Shown one piece after another: positions 47,401 through 55,696 of a stretch of DNA of 64,000 nt (positions are counted from its first letter, which is position 1; each line of letters starts with the position of its first letter). Source of the stretch: Sphaerolaimus hirsutus (Eukaryota; Nematoda; Chromadorea; Monhysterida; Sphaerolaimidae); NCBI GenBank assembly GCA_964036195.1, contig OZ038457.1, forward strand, positions 7,529,147-7,593,146, written 5' to 3'. A model generated the notes under the pieces. It saw nothing but the letters and a program-made list of their open reading frames with translations. It did not search any database and was not told the DNA's origin. A program made the translations under genes and the position numbers.

Positions 47401-48625
47401 CATGTTTGTGTGTCACCTGAGTTCTTTCCCTCAAGCTTGGGATATACTCTTGATGCCACAAGTCCCAGAACTTATCCAAAGTTTGCTGGGTTGTCTCCCA
47501 ATATTTCTGCAGTTTCGCTGCGTTATCCATTCTGGGCATAAATTCTCCATCTTTGTCTGCATCAAACTGTGGTGCTCCAATCTGACCTTCCCCTGTCAGG
47601 AAGTCTTTTGGCGTCAGCACTCTGAGGCTCTTTACATCACCATAGATGTAAGAGATTGGCCTGCTGTTGATCACTGCCTCGACTTCTGGCAGAAGTGTCA
47701 ACAATTCTTGCAGGGTTAACATTCTGTGCCCCACAGCTGCTTTGAAATGTTTCTTGGTGATGCCCACCATTCTCTCATAGACTCCTCCCTGCCACGGTGC
47801 CATAGGAGTAGTCATGTTCCACTGGATTTGTTGCTGTGAGCAGTAAGTCTGTACTGCTCCACTTTTGACCATTTCTGACCATTCTTTTCCAATATTAATG
47901 GCCTTGTCCGTGCTTGTGCTGAGCACTTTCTCTGTCAATTTGAATTGCGTCGCATTGTCTGAAATCACTGCCTCAGGCTTTCCGCGCCTGGCGATGAATC
48001 TCCTGACTGCGTTCAGGAATTCCTGTGCTGTCATATCCAGCACACTTTCCAGGTGAACTGCACGTGTCACCATGCATGTGAACAAACAGATCCACATTTT
48101 CCTGTGATCTTTGTCCACTTTGTACCAAACTGGTCCCAAATAATCCAAGCCCGTGTACTGGAACGGTCTGGCTCTCTGAACTCTGGTTTCTGGCAAATTT
48201 GGCATTGGTGGAAGCTGGTACGGCTTCGCTCCCAATTTCTTACAGGTTGGGCAGGTTCTGGTCACATTGTAGATCACCCGTCTGCCCTGTGTAATCCAGT
48301 ACTTTTGTCTGATCGCTGCCAATGTATGTTGCACTCCTGCGTGCATCAACTTCTCATGCTGGTCTCTGACGATCAGCTGAGTCACTGTAGCCGTTGCTGG
48401 CAACAGTATGAGTGGCACTGTGACCTCCTGTGGGTCTGTATGCTCCATTCGGCCATGGCACTTCAGGATTCCATCCTGATGCATTTGCACATTGAGCCAT
48501 TTGATCAACTGCTGGTCTGCAGCTGCTTTCTTGCCATCCTGGCTGCCTCTGCTGTGGCTTGTTGCCAGAATCTTTGCCACTCCTTTGTAATGATTCTGTT
48601 GCGTCACTTTGATCCAATATTTCAA
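44465..48625 (-). CDS. BEL/Pao integrase joined to an Env-like glycoprotein
   Basis: About 1386 codons in one frame. The N-terminal part is integrase: a zinc-binding HHCC module (HEKLMHAGVQHT...CPTCKK), then the DDE core (LDYLGPV, ISDNATQF, GGVYERMVG) and a C-terminal domain. From about residue 530 comes a hydrophobic segment (NLVIGMLCMVLMLTGM), a large Cys-containing ectodomain-like region, a membrane anchor near the end (GITILVAGIVAAGYLWYNW) and a Cys-rich then basic tail. This looks like an envelope-type glycoprotein following integrase without an intervening stop. The first codon is not ATG; the frame is open upstream and overlaps the preceding Gag-Pol frame, so a one-base shift connects them. 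Confidence 0.82.
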   Translation of the reverse strand: MKYWIKVTQQNHYKGVAKILATSHSRGSQDGKKAAADQQLIKWLNVQMHQDGILKCHGRMEHTDPQEVTVPLILLPATATVTQLIVRDQHEKLMHAGVQHTLAAIRQKYWITQGRRVIYNVTRTCPTCKKLGAKPYQLPPMPNLPETRVQRARPFQYTGLDYLGPVWYKVDKDHRKMWICLFTCMVTRAVHLESVLDMTAQEFLNAVRRFIARRGKPEAVISDNATQFKLTEKVLSTSTDKAINIGKEWSEMVKSGAVQTYCSQQQIQWNMTTPMAPWQGGVYERMVGITKKHFKAAVGHRMLTLQELLTLLPEVEAVINSRPISYIYGDVKSLRVLTPKDFLTGEGQIGAPQFDADKDGEFMPRMDNAAKLQKYWETTQQTLDKFWDLWHQEYIPSLRERTQVTHKHGRLTATQEPKVNEVVLIYEENMPRGAWKMGRIEQLEPSKDGQIRSAKVRTANRNVVSRPPNQLYPLEINSKTMDIPETAVTVKVDLLDPAIVQKHVRNQSSNRDSVQNPAQRNSASDRVLRSATGKATATTSNLVIGMLCMVLMLTGMSESATLREAGKAYNEVFSRTYVLETSTVRPPSLAAHHGLPPLPSEWPPKSVREMQTYERFKDAIKDHPVEQAISSQSQKYQICTSGRHGHALTVPEEVQCHIPPRNFVKAMKVTLYAQRQIPQKEKAYRCYIRIKEIITHTSFWGAKGITGNFEKYQQVGVVACNYARIHKMFRGTPLVEMEPRVWTTNQTLNVEYSWCCHDKENVVSNFYMEEGTVASLDGKTVISDLQDFSQCRAMMGHCRDHNYGITVWDTENFKHQCAYERIGRFKSEISGQTIIVSKLQAAYSHSNKTKRPIGSECVPGDTYYTDQGGVFIQFDRREDVPVEWAMPGKLVEARESTISGTLYARLDDRNSKFQFLQHVVREMTQAQFAIVWHQLCQLRKNQLDMLTQLFRIDPTLGIRAMLGRQDVHAEWAGEAIMFWECKEVQPYIVYQTGRVGETCYKYTPMRLDKDGPLWFKSPGSRDLVEKSPEEDCSHTTPHLYRNEHGQWKSAHGMVHVTETPIEMTWKGQWQAFTFDAPHLFTNIVNRATNFMDVRGQIQRLQNLEHVQNQLIDYTADMSLDPRVIRNSIEGIGSGIGQTAAGIGKAYGHYISGVSKGYTNFMGGMLKGPFQVIINTIAMLLGITILVAGIVAAGYLWYNWRIATGKPVIPPCVYTCIWKCIVCPFKCIWLCFRAVRYTIKKSTQKETNYPQRKVRKTELKPAIKRRARSNSTQSVRFARRAETEDRMAKSLSAYVQPDESSADEGQVRARNRDSVHMPDIRKFTTRERAGSDTGNYLLHHQARSALASPATRPATSRTPTTSRTTTFTTEATVETPLITLAPTTTSM

Positions 48626-51600
48626 CGCAATCTCTCTCTCTTCAATGCTGATAATTCCCTGTGGTTCATTGTACCACAGATACTTTCCATAATTTCTGAC
48701 AGTCCACTCTGACTGCCATTTCTGCTGCGCTTTTTGTGCATCTGTCGCACAAATCTCATCACATATACTGTTGCATCCAGTAATTTCGTCAGTGATGAGA
48801 ATCTCTGAATCTCAATTCCCAATGGGTTGCTTTGCTTGCTTTCGTCAGCTTGCACATTGCTGGCATCTGGGTTACTGACCACTTGCTGTGTGGCGCCCAG
48901 GTAAATTGGACTGGCTTTTGGGAACTTGAGCTCTTCTTTCTTGATTTCTGCCATTACTTCTGGCGTGACTGGCTCCACTTTTGGCTCTGGCCACTCTCCA
49001 GTCATTAGCCATTCTGGCCCCTTCCACCACAGGTTACTGCCTTCCAACTCTGACATATTCATGCCTCTTGTGGCCATGTCAGCTGGGTTCTCCAGTCCTG
49101 CGATGTGTCTAATGTGCATGTTCTCTGTCTCACTCTGAATTTTCCTGATTTCATCCAATCTGTTCTTGACAAAACATGCCAGTGGCTTCGCTGTTGTTAG
49201 CCACTTCAGACAACAGGTTGAATCTGACCATACAACTGTTTGACTGAATTTGACGTCCTTGAGCTCCTTGTGAATGAATTTCGACATTCTGCTGCCGATC
49301 AACATTGCTAACAATTCCAGCCGTGGAATTGTCACTTCTGGTTTCTTTGGAGCGAGTCTCAATCTGGAGTACAGCAGGCTTGACGTACCGCTGTCATTTT
49401 CTGTTTTCTGGCATATGTATGCCGCTGCGCTGTATGCCATTGCTGAGGCATCGACGAAGATGTGCAGTTGTGCATCTGCACCACTCTGATAATTCAGATT
49501 TCTGTTGAACTTGATCTGTCCAACTTTGAGCAACTCTGTCTCCAATTGCTGCCAAATTGCTGTCTGTTCCTCAGACAGGGGAGTATCCCACTCTTTGGCA
49601 CTTGGTCCTGAATGCCATAACGTTTGCAAAAATCTCTTTGCTGGCAGTAGGACAGGACTGACAAGTCCCATTGGATCAAAACATCCCGCAGTCACCTTCG
49701 CAACTGTCCTTTTCGTGGGAAGTTTGATTTTCTGGTCAGTTTCTGATAATTGTGATTGCTGAACTGTCTTTGGCGTTTTCAGCCACATCTGGTCGCTCTC
49801 TGTGTCCCATTTCATTCCTAGGACTGTTGTGACAATTTCCTTGGCCACATCTGACTCTGCCAATTGCCAAGTAAAGCTCTTATTGTTGCTGTTCCATTCT
49901 CTCAGATTCATCTGTGCTTCTGTGAACAGCACTTTGGATTCCTGGTACAATTCGATTGCTTTCTGCTCTGTGTCCACACTGAGGATCAAATTATCCACAT
50001 ACAGATTTTCATCGATCAATTTTGCATTTTCTGTGCCAGCTTGATTCAGATGGTATCTAACTGTCAGCGCTAGCAGCGCTGGGCTGCAGATTATACCAAA
50101 TGGCACTCTGGCAAATCTGTAAATCTGAATGTTGTCCTCCATGGATGGTTTCGTGGGATCTTTGTACCACAGAAATCTTGTCACATCTCTGTCACTGTCC
50201 TGCAGACTAATCTGCAGAAACGCTTTCTCTATGTCTGCGACCAGTGCAATTCCATACAACCGGAATCGCATCAGCATCCCTACCAGCTGTGGTAGTATCA
50301 CTGGACCGCGATACATGCACTCATTCAAGCTTGGCATGCCTGGCGGTTTTGCTGAGGCGTCATATACCTCTCTGACCTTTGTGGTAGTTTTCTCTGGCGT
50401 TATCACTGGTTGATGAGGCAAAATATGGAACTTTCTACCATCCATAATATCCTCTTGAACTTTTTCAATCACTCCTTGCTCCTCTTGTGCTTTCATGATT
50501 GCCTGAATTTTCTCTAGTAATTCTGGGTCTCTCTTGAGCCTGTTGGTGAGGTATCTGAACCTTTTGAACGCCATTGCTTTGTTGTCTGGTAGTTCATGCA
50601 AATTTGGCTTGTACATGAACTTTACAGAGTACCGTCCATCTGGGTTTCTCTGTACACTCTCATTGAATTGCTTGATGGCCTCATCATCCTCGACAAGGTC
50701 TGGCTGGTCCATTATGCCAATGGTATCCAGTCTGTCCATATCTTTGACATTTGGTACAGGAGCAATTGACAACGGTGCTTCCTCGTACCACTTTTCTCTC
50801 TGAATTTGATGCACAATTGTGTTGACCACCACCGGATATGCGCCATCCGTGGTCCATTGATTTCTGTTGCTCGTCAGCTGCCCACCTCCCATCAGCAATC
50901 CCAATTCTGATGGAATGACATACAATCCTGACGGAAGTCTGGTGGTGCTGGTGTTTCTGGACATCAAGTCCCAGAAATAATTCAAGCCCACTATAATGTC
51001 TGGCTTGAACTTGCATTCTGTCCCTTTTTCCTTGGGAATTCTGTCTGCAAAGTAACTTTCATCCGGGAAGTACTTCTGCAGGTACTTTTCGTCCTGTTCT
51101 GATACAGGCACTTTGATTTGTTCTGTGGTCAACGTCGGGACCACATCAGCCACCATATCAACTTTCTGGCCATTTCTGAGCCGCATTCTGAATTCCACTT
51201 GCTGTACTACTTTATAGTGCGGCTTTTCATTTCCGAATGTGTACACCTGGATGTGGTGTTCACCTGTACTCTTCAAATTGAGTTTCTTGGCCACTTTCTC
51301 TGACATGTACGTTCCCTGGGATCCTGTGTCCAGGAACGCTTGAATCTGTAGTGGTGGCTGTTCAGGCTCCATCTCTGTATCCATTTCTGAAGCCTCAATC
51401 ACGGTTCTGGCTGTCATCAGCATTGACATATTCCTGTTTACTGACAGGTTCACTGACGTATTCTCTTGCTTTGTATTTGGTTCTGTAACCACCGTGCTGG
51501 ATATGGTTTCTGTCTCTACCATTTCTGGTCCAGCTTCTTCCACAGTGACACAATTCACTGTGGCTTTTCTCTGTTGGCTCTGTGCTGGTCGACCGGCTGT

Positions 51601-53166
51601 CGGCACAGACTTTCTGCCATTGTTTGCTGCTTGTTGGCCATTCTGTTGACCATTCGCTCTGAACGCTGGAATTTGCCGTCCAGCGTTTCCATTGCCATTG
51701 TCACCAAATTTCTCTGGGCACACCGCAGTGTGGTGCCTATTGGACTTGCAATAGAAGCAACTTCTCGTAAATTGACATTGATTCATGTAATGCCCTTTCT
51801 GTAGGCATCTCAGGCATCGCTCTGCCTTTGACAAAATCACTCTCCTTTCTCTGGCAGTTTTGAACTTTGGACACTTATCGTTAAAGTGTAATTGCTGTGT
51901 GTCATTGCAGAACACACACGGCCTCCCAGGATTCATGAATCCAGTCTGTGGTGTACTCTGTCCATTCTGGATCACAGACATGCTCCCTGTGCTGGTCCTA
52001 GGATTCTCTGGCCCTCTAAATCGATTCCCATTGCCTTGGAACCGATTATTGAATTGCTGTGCGCGGGGATTATTCCCGAATCCCTGGCGCGATTGCTGAA
52101 CTGGTGCCTCAGTTTGCTGTGCGTGCTGTACAGCCTCACTGAGCGCTAGCTGCTTGCCAAACAGCTCTCTGAATTTTTCCACCGTCAAGGCTTCCTCAGT
52201 TCCCTGTTCCTTCTGGATTTCTCTGAGAACCTCGGGTGGCACTTTCTGTTGCAGCTGGCTCAACAGCATTGGATGCTCCACTGATTCACCCAGTGACTCC
52301 AACTGCTGGAGCAGTCTTTCAATTGCATCAAACAAAATTCTCATATCCTGACAGGTATTCCTGGCTTGTCGCAACTTCATGATATTATTCATCAGCGTGT
52401 TTCTGACCACAACTGGCTGGTCATATCTCTTCTTGAGCATTGCAATTGCGGGTGCATAATTCTCTGCGGTCACACTCAATCCACTGATCATGCCAAATGC
52501 TGAGCCTTTCAGCAAGCTCCTCAAGTATGAAAACTTGGAAATGTCCTCCAAATCTGTCCGATTGTGAATGTGGGATTCGAACATTTGCCACCATGATCGA
52601 AATTTGACAATTTCCCCAGTAAACTGTTCCACTTCCAGTTTCTGTAATTTGACGCTCTTTGCTGTGGTTGCATTGGTTGAACTGGCCCCTGGAGCAGCTC
52701 CCTGAGCTGTCAGAGCCATCTGGGCAGCCATCTGCTGTATGAATGCTGTATTGACTTCATACATAGTATTTCCGCTCTGTTGCTGGATCATGTCTTGCAA
52801 CTCTTCGATGTACACATTCATGGCTACCACTTTCTGTGTCACCAAGTCTGACATATTTGCATATTCCTCATATGAGTCTTGGTATATCTTCTGTTCTTGT
52901 TCCATCTGATCGGGTTCGTCAATGTCTTTGACGATATCCCTCCATGCGTCAAATTGAGTTTTCACTGCATTCATTGCACTTTCCAATTTTGCACCCTCCT
53001 GTTTGACAGATGCAATCACTCTTCTCATTTCTGTTCTCTTTTCTTCCTTTGTTGCTCCCGCAAATAACTCTGGGTCATACTTGGCAAATTCTCTTGCCAA
53101 TCTACTTTCCACCCTGTGCTTTGCTGGCCCCAGGGTCTTTCTGATGTGACCCGTTGGCGAAACCAT
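48622..53166 (-). CDS. BEL/Pao Gag-protease-RT-RNase H polyprotein
   Basis: ATG at 53166 (an upstream GTG at 53190 is in frame) to a stop at 48622-48624, about 1515 codons. Order: an N-terminal helical Gag region with a Pao-type capsid segment (FRSWWQMFESHIHNR); three Cys-His knuckles (CVFCNDTQQLHFNDKC, CLRCLQKGHYMNQC, CFYCKSNRHHTAVC); an aspartic protease (FLDTGSQGTYMSE); reverse transcriptase (VADIEKAFLQISLQ and the active-site strand YVDN rather than YVDD); and RNase H (LHIFVDASAMAYSAAAYI). The frame closes just before integrase, which continues in another frame from about 48740 down. Confidence 0.9.
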   Translation of the reverse strand: MVSPTGHIRKTLGPAKHRVESRLAREFAKYDPELFAGATKEEKRTEMRRVIASVKQEGAKLESAMNAVKTQFDAWRDIVKDIDEPDQMEQEQKIYQDSYEEYANMSDLVTQKVVAMNVYIEELQDMIQQQSGNTMYEVNTAFIQQMAAQMALTAQGAAPGASSTNATTAKSVKLQKLEVEQFTGEIVKFRSWWQMFESHIHNRTDLEDISKFSYLRSLLKGSAFGMISGLSVTAENYAPAIAMLKKRYDQPVVVRNTLMNNIMKLRQARNTCQDMRILFDAIERLLQQLESLGESVEHPMLLSQLQQKVPPEVLREIQKEQGTEEALTVEKFRELFGKQLALSEAVQHAQQTEAPVQQSRQGFGNNPRAQQFNNRFQGNGNRFRGPENPRTSTGSMSVIQNGQSTPQTGFMNPGRPCVFCNDTQQLHFNDKCPKFKTARERRVILSKAERCLRCLQKGHYMNQCQFTRSCFYCKSNRHHTAVCPEKFGDNGNGNAGRQIPAFRANGQQNGQQAANNGRKSVPTAGRPAQSQQRKATVNCVTVEEAGPEMVETETISSTVVTEPNTKQENTSVNLSVNRNMSMLMTARTVIEASEMDTEMEPEQPPLQIQAFLDTGSQGTYMSEKVAKKLNLKSTGEHHIQVYTFGNEKPHYKVVQQVEFRMRLRNGQKVDMVADVVPTLTTEQIKVPVSEQDEKYLQKYFPDESYFADRIPKEKGTECKFKPDIIVGLNYFWDLMSRNTSTTRLPSGLYVIPSELGLLMGGGQLTSNRNQWTTDGAYPVVVNTIVHQIQREKWYEEAPLSIAPVPNVKDMDRLDTIGIMDQPDLVEDDEAIKQFNESVQRNPDGRYSVKFMYKPNLHELPDNKAMAFKRFRYLTNRLKRDPELLEKIQAIMKAQEEQGVIEKVQEDIMDGRKFHILPHQPVITPEKTTTKVREVYDASAKPPGMPSLNECMYRGPVILPQLVGMLMRFRLYGIALVADIEKAFLQISLQDSDRDVTRFLWYKDPTKPSMEDNIQIYRFARVPFGIICSPALLALTVRYHLNQAGTENAKLIDENLYVDNLILSVDTEQKAIELYQESKVLFTEAQMNLREWNSNNKSFTWQLAESDVAKEIVTTVLGMKWDTESDQMWLKTPKTVQQSQLSETDQKIKLPTKRTVAKVTAGCFDPMGLVSPVLLPAKRFLQTLWHSGPSAKEWDTPLSEEQTAIWQQLETELLKVGQIKFNRNLNYQSGADAQLHIFVDASAMAYSAAAYICQKTENDSGTSSLLYSRLRLAPKKPEVTIPRLELLAMLIGSRMSKFIHKELKDVKFSQTVVWSDSTCCLKWLTTAKPLACFVKNRLDEIRKIQSETENMHIRHIAGLENPADMATRGMNMSELEGSNLWWKGPEWLMTGEWPEPKVEPVTPEVMAEIKKEELKFPKASPIYLGATQQVVSNPDASNVQADESKQSNPLGIEIQRFSSLTKLLDATVYVMRFVRQMHKKRSRNGSQSGLSEIMESICGTMNHRELSALKRERLR

Positions 53167-53190
53167 TTTCGCTGATGAATTTTCCTTCAC

Positions 53191-54391
53191 TGTTTCTCTT
53201 TATAGTGCGTCGCCTGTGACGCTTGGGATGCTTCTCTGCGTCTTTCTGTGTAGTGTTCTGTGCACCACGGATTTGTTGTGCCACGCACAATACCAATGCA
53301 ATCCTACAGGCCCCTGACGTGTTCTCACGCGTTGACCTTTACTGCACTGGCACCAGGTGTGTTCCTAAAGCCCCTGACGTGATTGTTTACACGCGTTGAC
53401 TTCAACACACCGGTCAAATCCACCTGGACAATAAACAAGTTCTTTGCCCAGTAGTGTGCGCCCAAAGAGGGTCCGTACACACTCTTTCTGAGCGCTCTGG
53501 CGCTCTTTCTGGCACGCCTGTGTGCCTTGTGACCACGCCGGCCACTTGCTTTCCTGAGCGGCTCCTGCCGCTGTGCGCAGTGCTGCGCTTGCCGTGTCAC
53601 CTGTGACACGTTTCTGTACACTCTGGTGCACTTTCTGATTCTGGGCAGTGTTTCTGTACACTGCTCTGCAATTGCGCCTGTGCAATGCAGAATTCTGGCA
53701 CTTTTGTGCTGTCTGATCTGATGGTACCGAGCAGGCACAGCGTGTATATTTGATGGGAGCTCCGCAAAGCCCCTACACGCTACCAAGTATCCTAATACTT
53801 GGTTTTCAAATCCACTCTCTGTCAGCTACAGCCCTCTGTCAGCTACAGCCCTTTGTACACTGATACCCCTACTTTTGCACTTCCGAGGTATGAGTCCACT
53901 CTTACCCAGTGGAGCGAGGGACCTCCGCGAATGCCCAAAAACAGCCCTTTGACTAGCGTGGCTCTGTGGCGATCCTGTCTCCGTCAGGTCACCCTCCCTT
54001 GGCATAGGAAGGACGTGCGAGCGGTCACTGGCGTCCGGATGTCCAGGAGCGTCCAGCGAAAGTTTGACCACCGTCCGACAATGACTCCTTGTCAAATGCC
54101 GGTGCCGCCCAGCGTCTAGCACCTTGCCAGAGCACTGGTGAAAGCTGCCTGAAATCCTGACAGGCTTGTCAGAACTCCAGTGTCCTCCGCGCGTGAGCGT
54201 AGAACCGCTCCCAGGATGTAGACAGGAGTGCCGTGACTTTGGCACAATGCTGTCTGCAAATCAACAGCCAACGCTCAGCCAAGGCCAATTGATGTTCAGC
54301 AGGACTTTTGAAGTTCTGCCAACTGCCGCACAATGTTCGTTCCGGCTTGGTGATAGCACAATGTCATGCAATCACCCTGCTCGCTGCGCCA
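53191..54391 (-). other. 5' leader of the BEL/Pao element
   Basis: About 1.2 kb between the 5' LTR and Gag. On the minus strand the base next to the LTR begins TGGCGCAGCGAGC, in the place of a primer-binding site; I cannot assign the tRNA. ORFs here are short and lack features. Confidence 0.6.
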
Positions 54392-55689
54392 TGTGATGAA
54401 GCCACCGAAGTCAGCGTCTTCTACCACCGAATCCGGCTGCTTCAAGACCGTAGTGAGAAACGGCCTTTAGAGTGGTTGATTTCCCGTTGTTGCCGAACGT
54501 CCACTTGTCGACAGCCAAGTTGAGTTTATTTCGTAGTTGTGTGTTGAAAAGGGGTTTCGAGATTGTTTCAGGTACTTTATTTTGATCAGATACAGCGTGT
54601 TACAAAAGCGCAAAGCCTAGCGAGCTTCCTAGTCGAAGTTTCTATCGCTAGCTTATTTTGTTCACTTGGGGTGGGTCCGCAGACTGAAGTAAAAACTCTC
54701 AAAGTAGCTAAGACACAGAAATCACGTATAGAAAACCAGCTACAGTAATTTCCTAATACAAATGCACAAATAAGACCTAAATGCAACAAATAAACACATC
54801 TAGCCGAAACAGTTGCCTTATACTGCGCGTGCATACATTCAAATAATTATGGTAAAGAAATACCAGGTACAAATTGGGCTAATGGAAAAACTATTAATCT
54901 TGAGAGGCGCGAAGTCGGCAAACTCGGCCGATTTACTAATTTGCTTCAATTTGTCAGAAAACATTGACGCACATTGGAACTAATAAAATAGGGCTTGAAA
55001 CTGTAAATAGTAGTGTAAATGTTACTAATGACATAAATAGAGCAGGGTATATTCGATATAATAATAATAATCACTTCCTGGAAACGTATATTTCATAATT
55101 GGCAAATTGGGACTTATTCGAGGTAAATGGGTATATAATTGAGCAGAGTTTATAATATATTCGATTGAGCAAGGTATTATAATTATTAAGTAAATATAAA
55201 TATAAGTTGTGGACAGGGTTAAACAATTATGCCTACGCGAAGGGCTTCGTAAAACACGTACAGTAAATGCTAGTTGCATACAGGGCACTATTTCTCCATT
55301 AGGACGCTGGCCTAGATAATTACGCAGCACGTAAATATTTACAAGATTTGACTTTTGTAAACTGCAAGTAAACTATGTAAATGTATATATAATCATGATC
55401 AGAAAATTACGGCGAGTTGAATGAGTCTAATTTTATATTAATACACCTAATAACAACTTATTTGACCTTTTAACCTAAACATTCCACATAAACCTATCAA
55501 TAACTTATAAAATACTTTCCTAATTGAATATTCTCCATGGATACGTAATAAGTATAGGAAATACAATTTGCGTGGTAAATAAATATAATGCCTGAAAGGT
55601 AAATTAGTGCAAATAAGTAAATGTGCGAATATGAGCCTAATTATCAATTCTCTGTATTTCTTTATCCATCCATTTTGCCACGGTCAGCA
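54392..55689 (-). repeat. 5' LTR of the BEL/Pao element
   Basis: Direct copy of 43123-44420. In the sense (minus) direction it starts TGCTGACCGTGG and ends TTCATCACA. Confidence 0.9.
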
Positions 55690-55696
55690 CACTTTG
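55690..55696. repeat. Target-site duplication of the BEL/Pao element (right copy)
   Basis: CACTTTG, matching 43116-43122. Taking one copy away with the element puts the interrupted host frame back in phase. Confidence 0.8.

Larger units (their letters stand above)
43123..55689 (-). mobile_element. Complete BEL/Pao LTR element with env-like region (12.6 kb)
   Basis: Two direct LTRs of 1298 bp (43123-44420 and 54392-55689) begin TG and end CA and appear identical over every stretch I compared, so the insertion is recent. Between them, on the minus strand, lie a Gag-protease-RT-RNase H frame and an integrase-Env-like frame. It is inserted in the glycoprotein-like region of the Ty3-like element, flanked by CACTTTG. 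Confidence 0.93.

Noticed and set aside
54379-54391. Assigning a specific tRNA to the BEL primer site (TGGCGCAGCGAGC on the minus strand)
   Set aside because: Position is right, but I cannot match the sequence confidently to any tRNA 3' end from memory.
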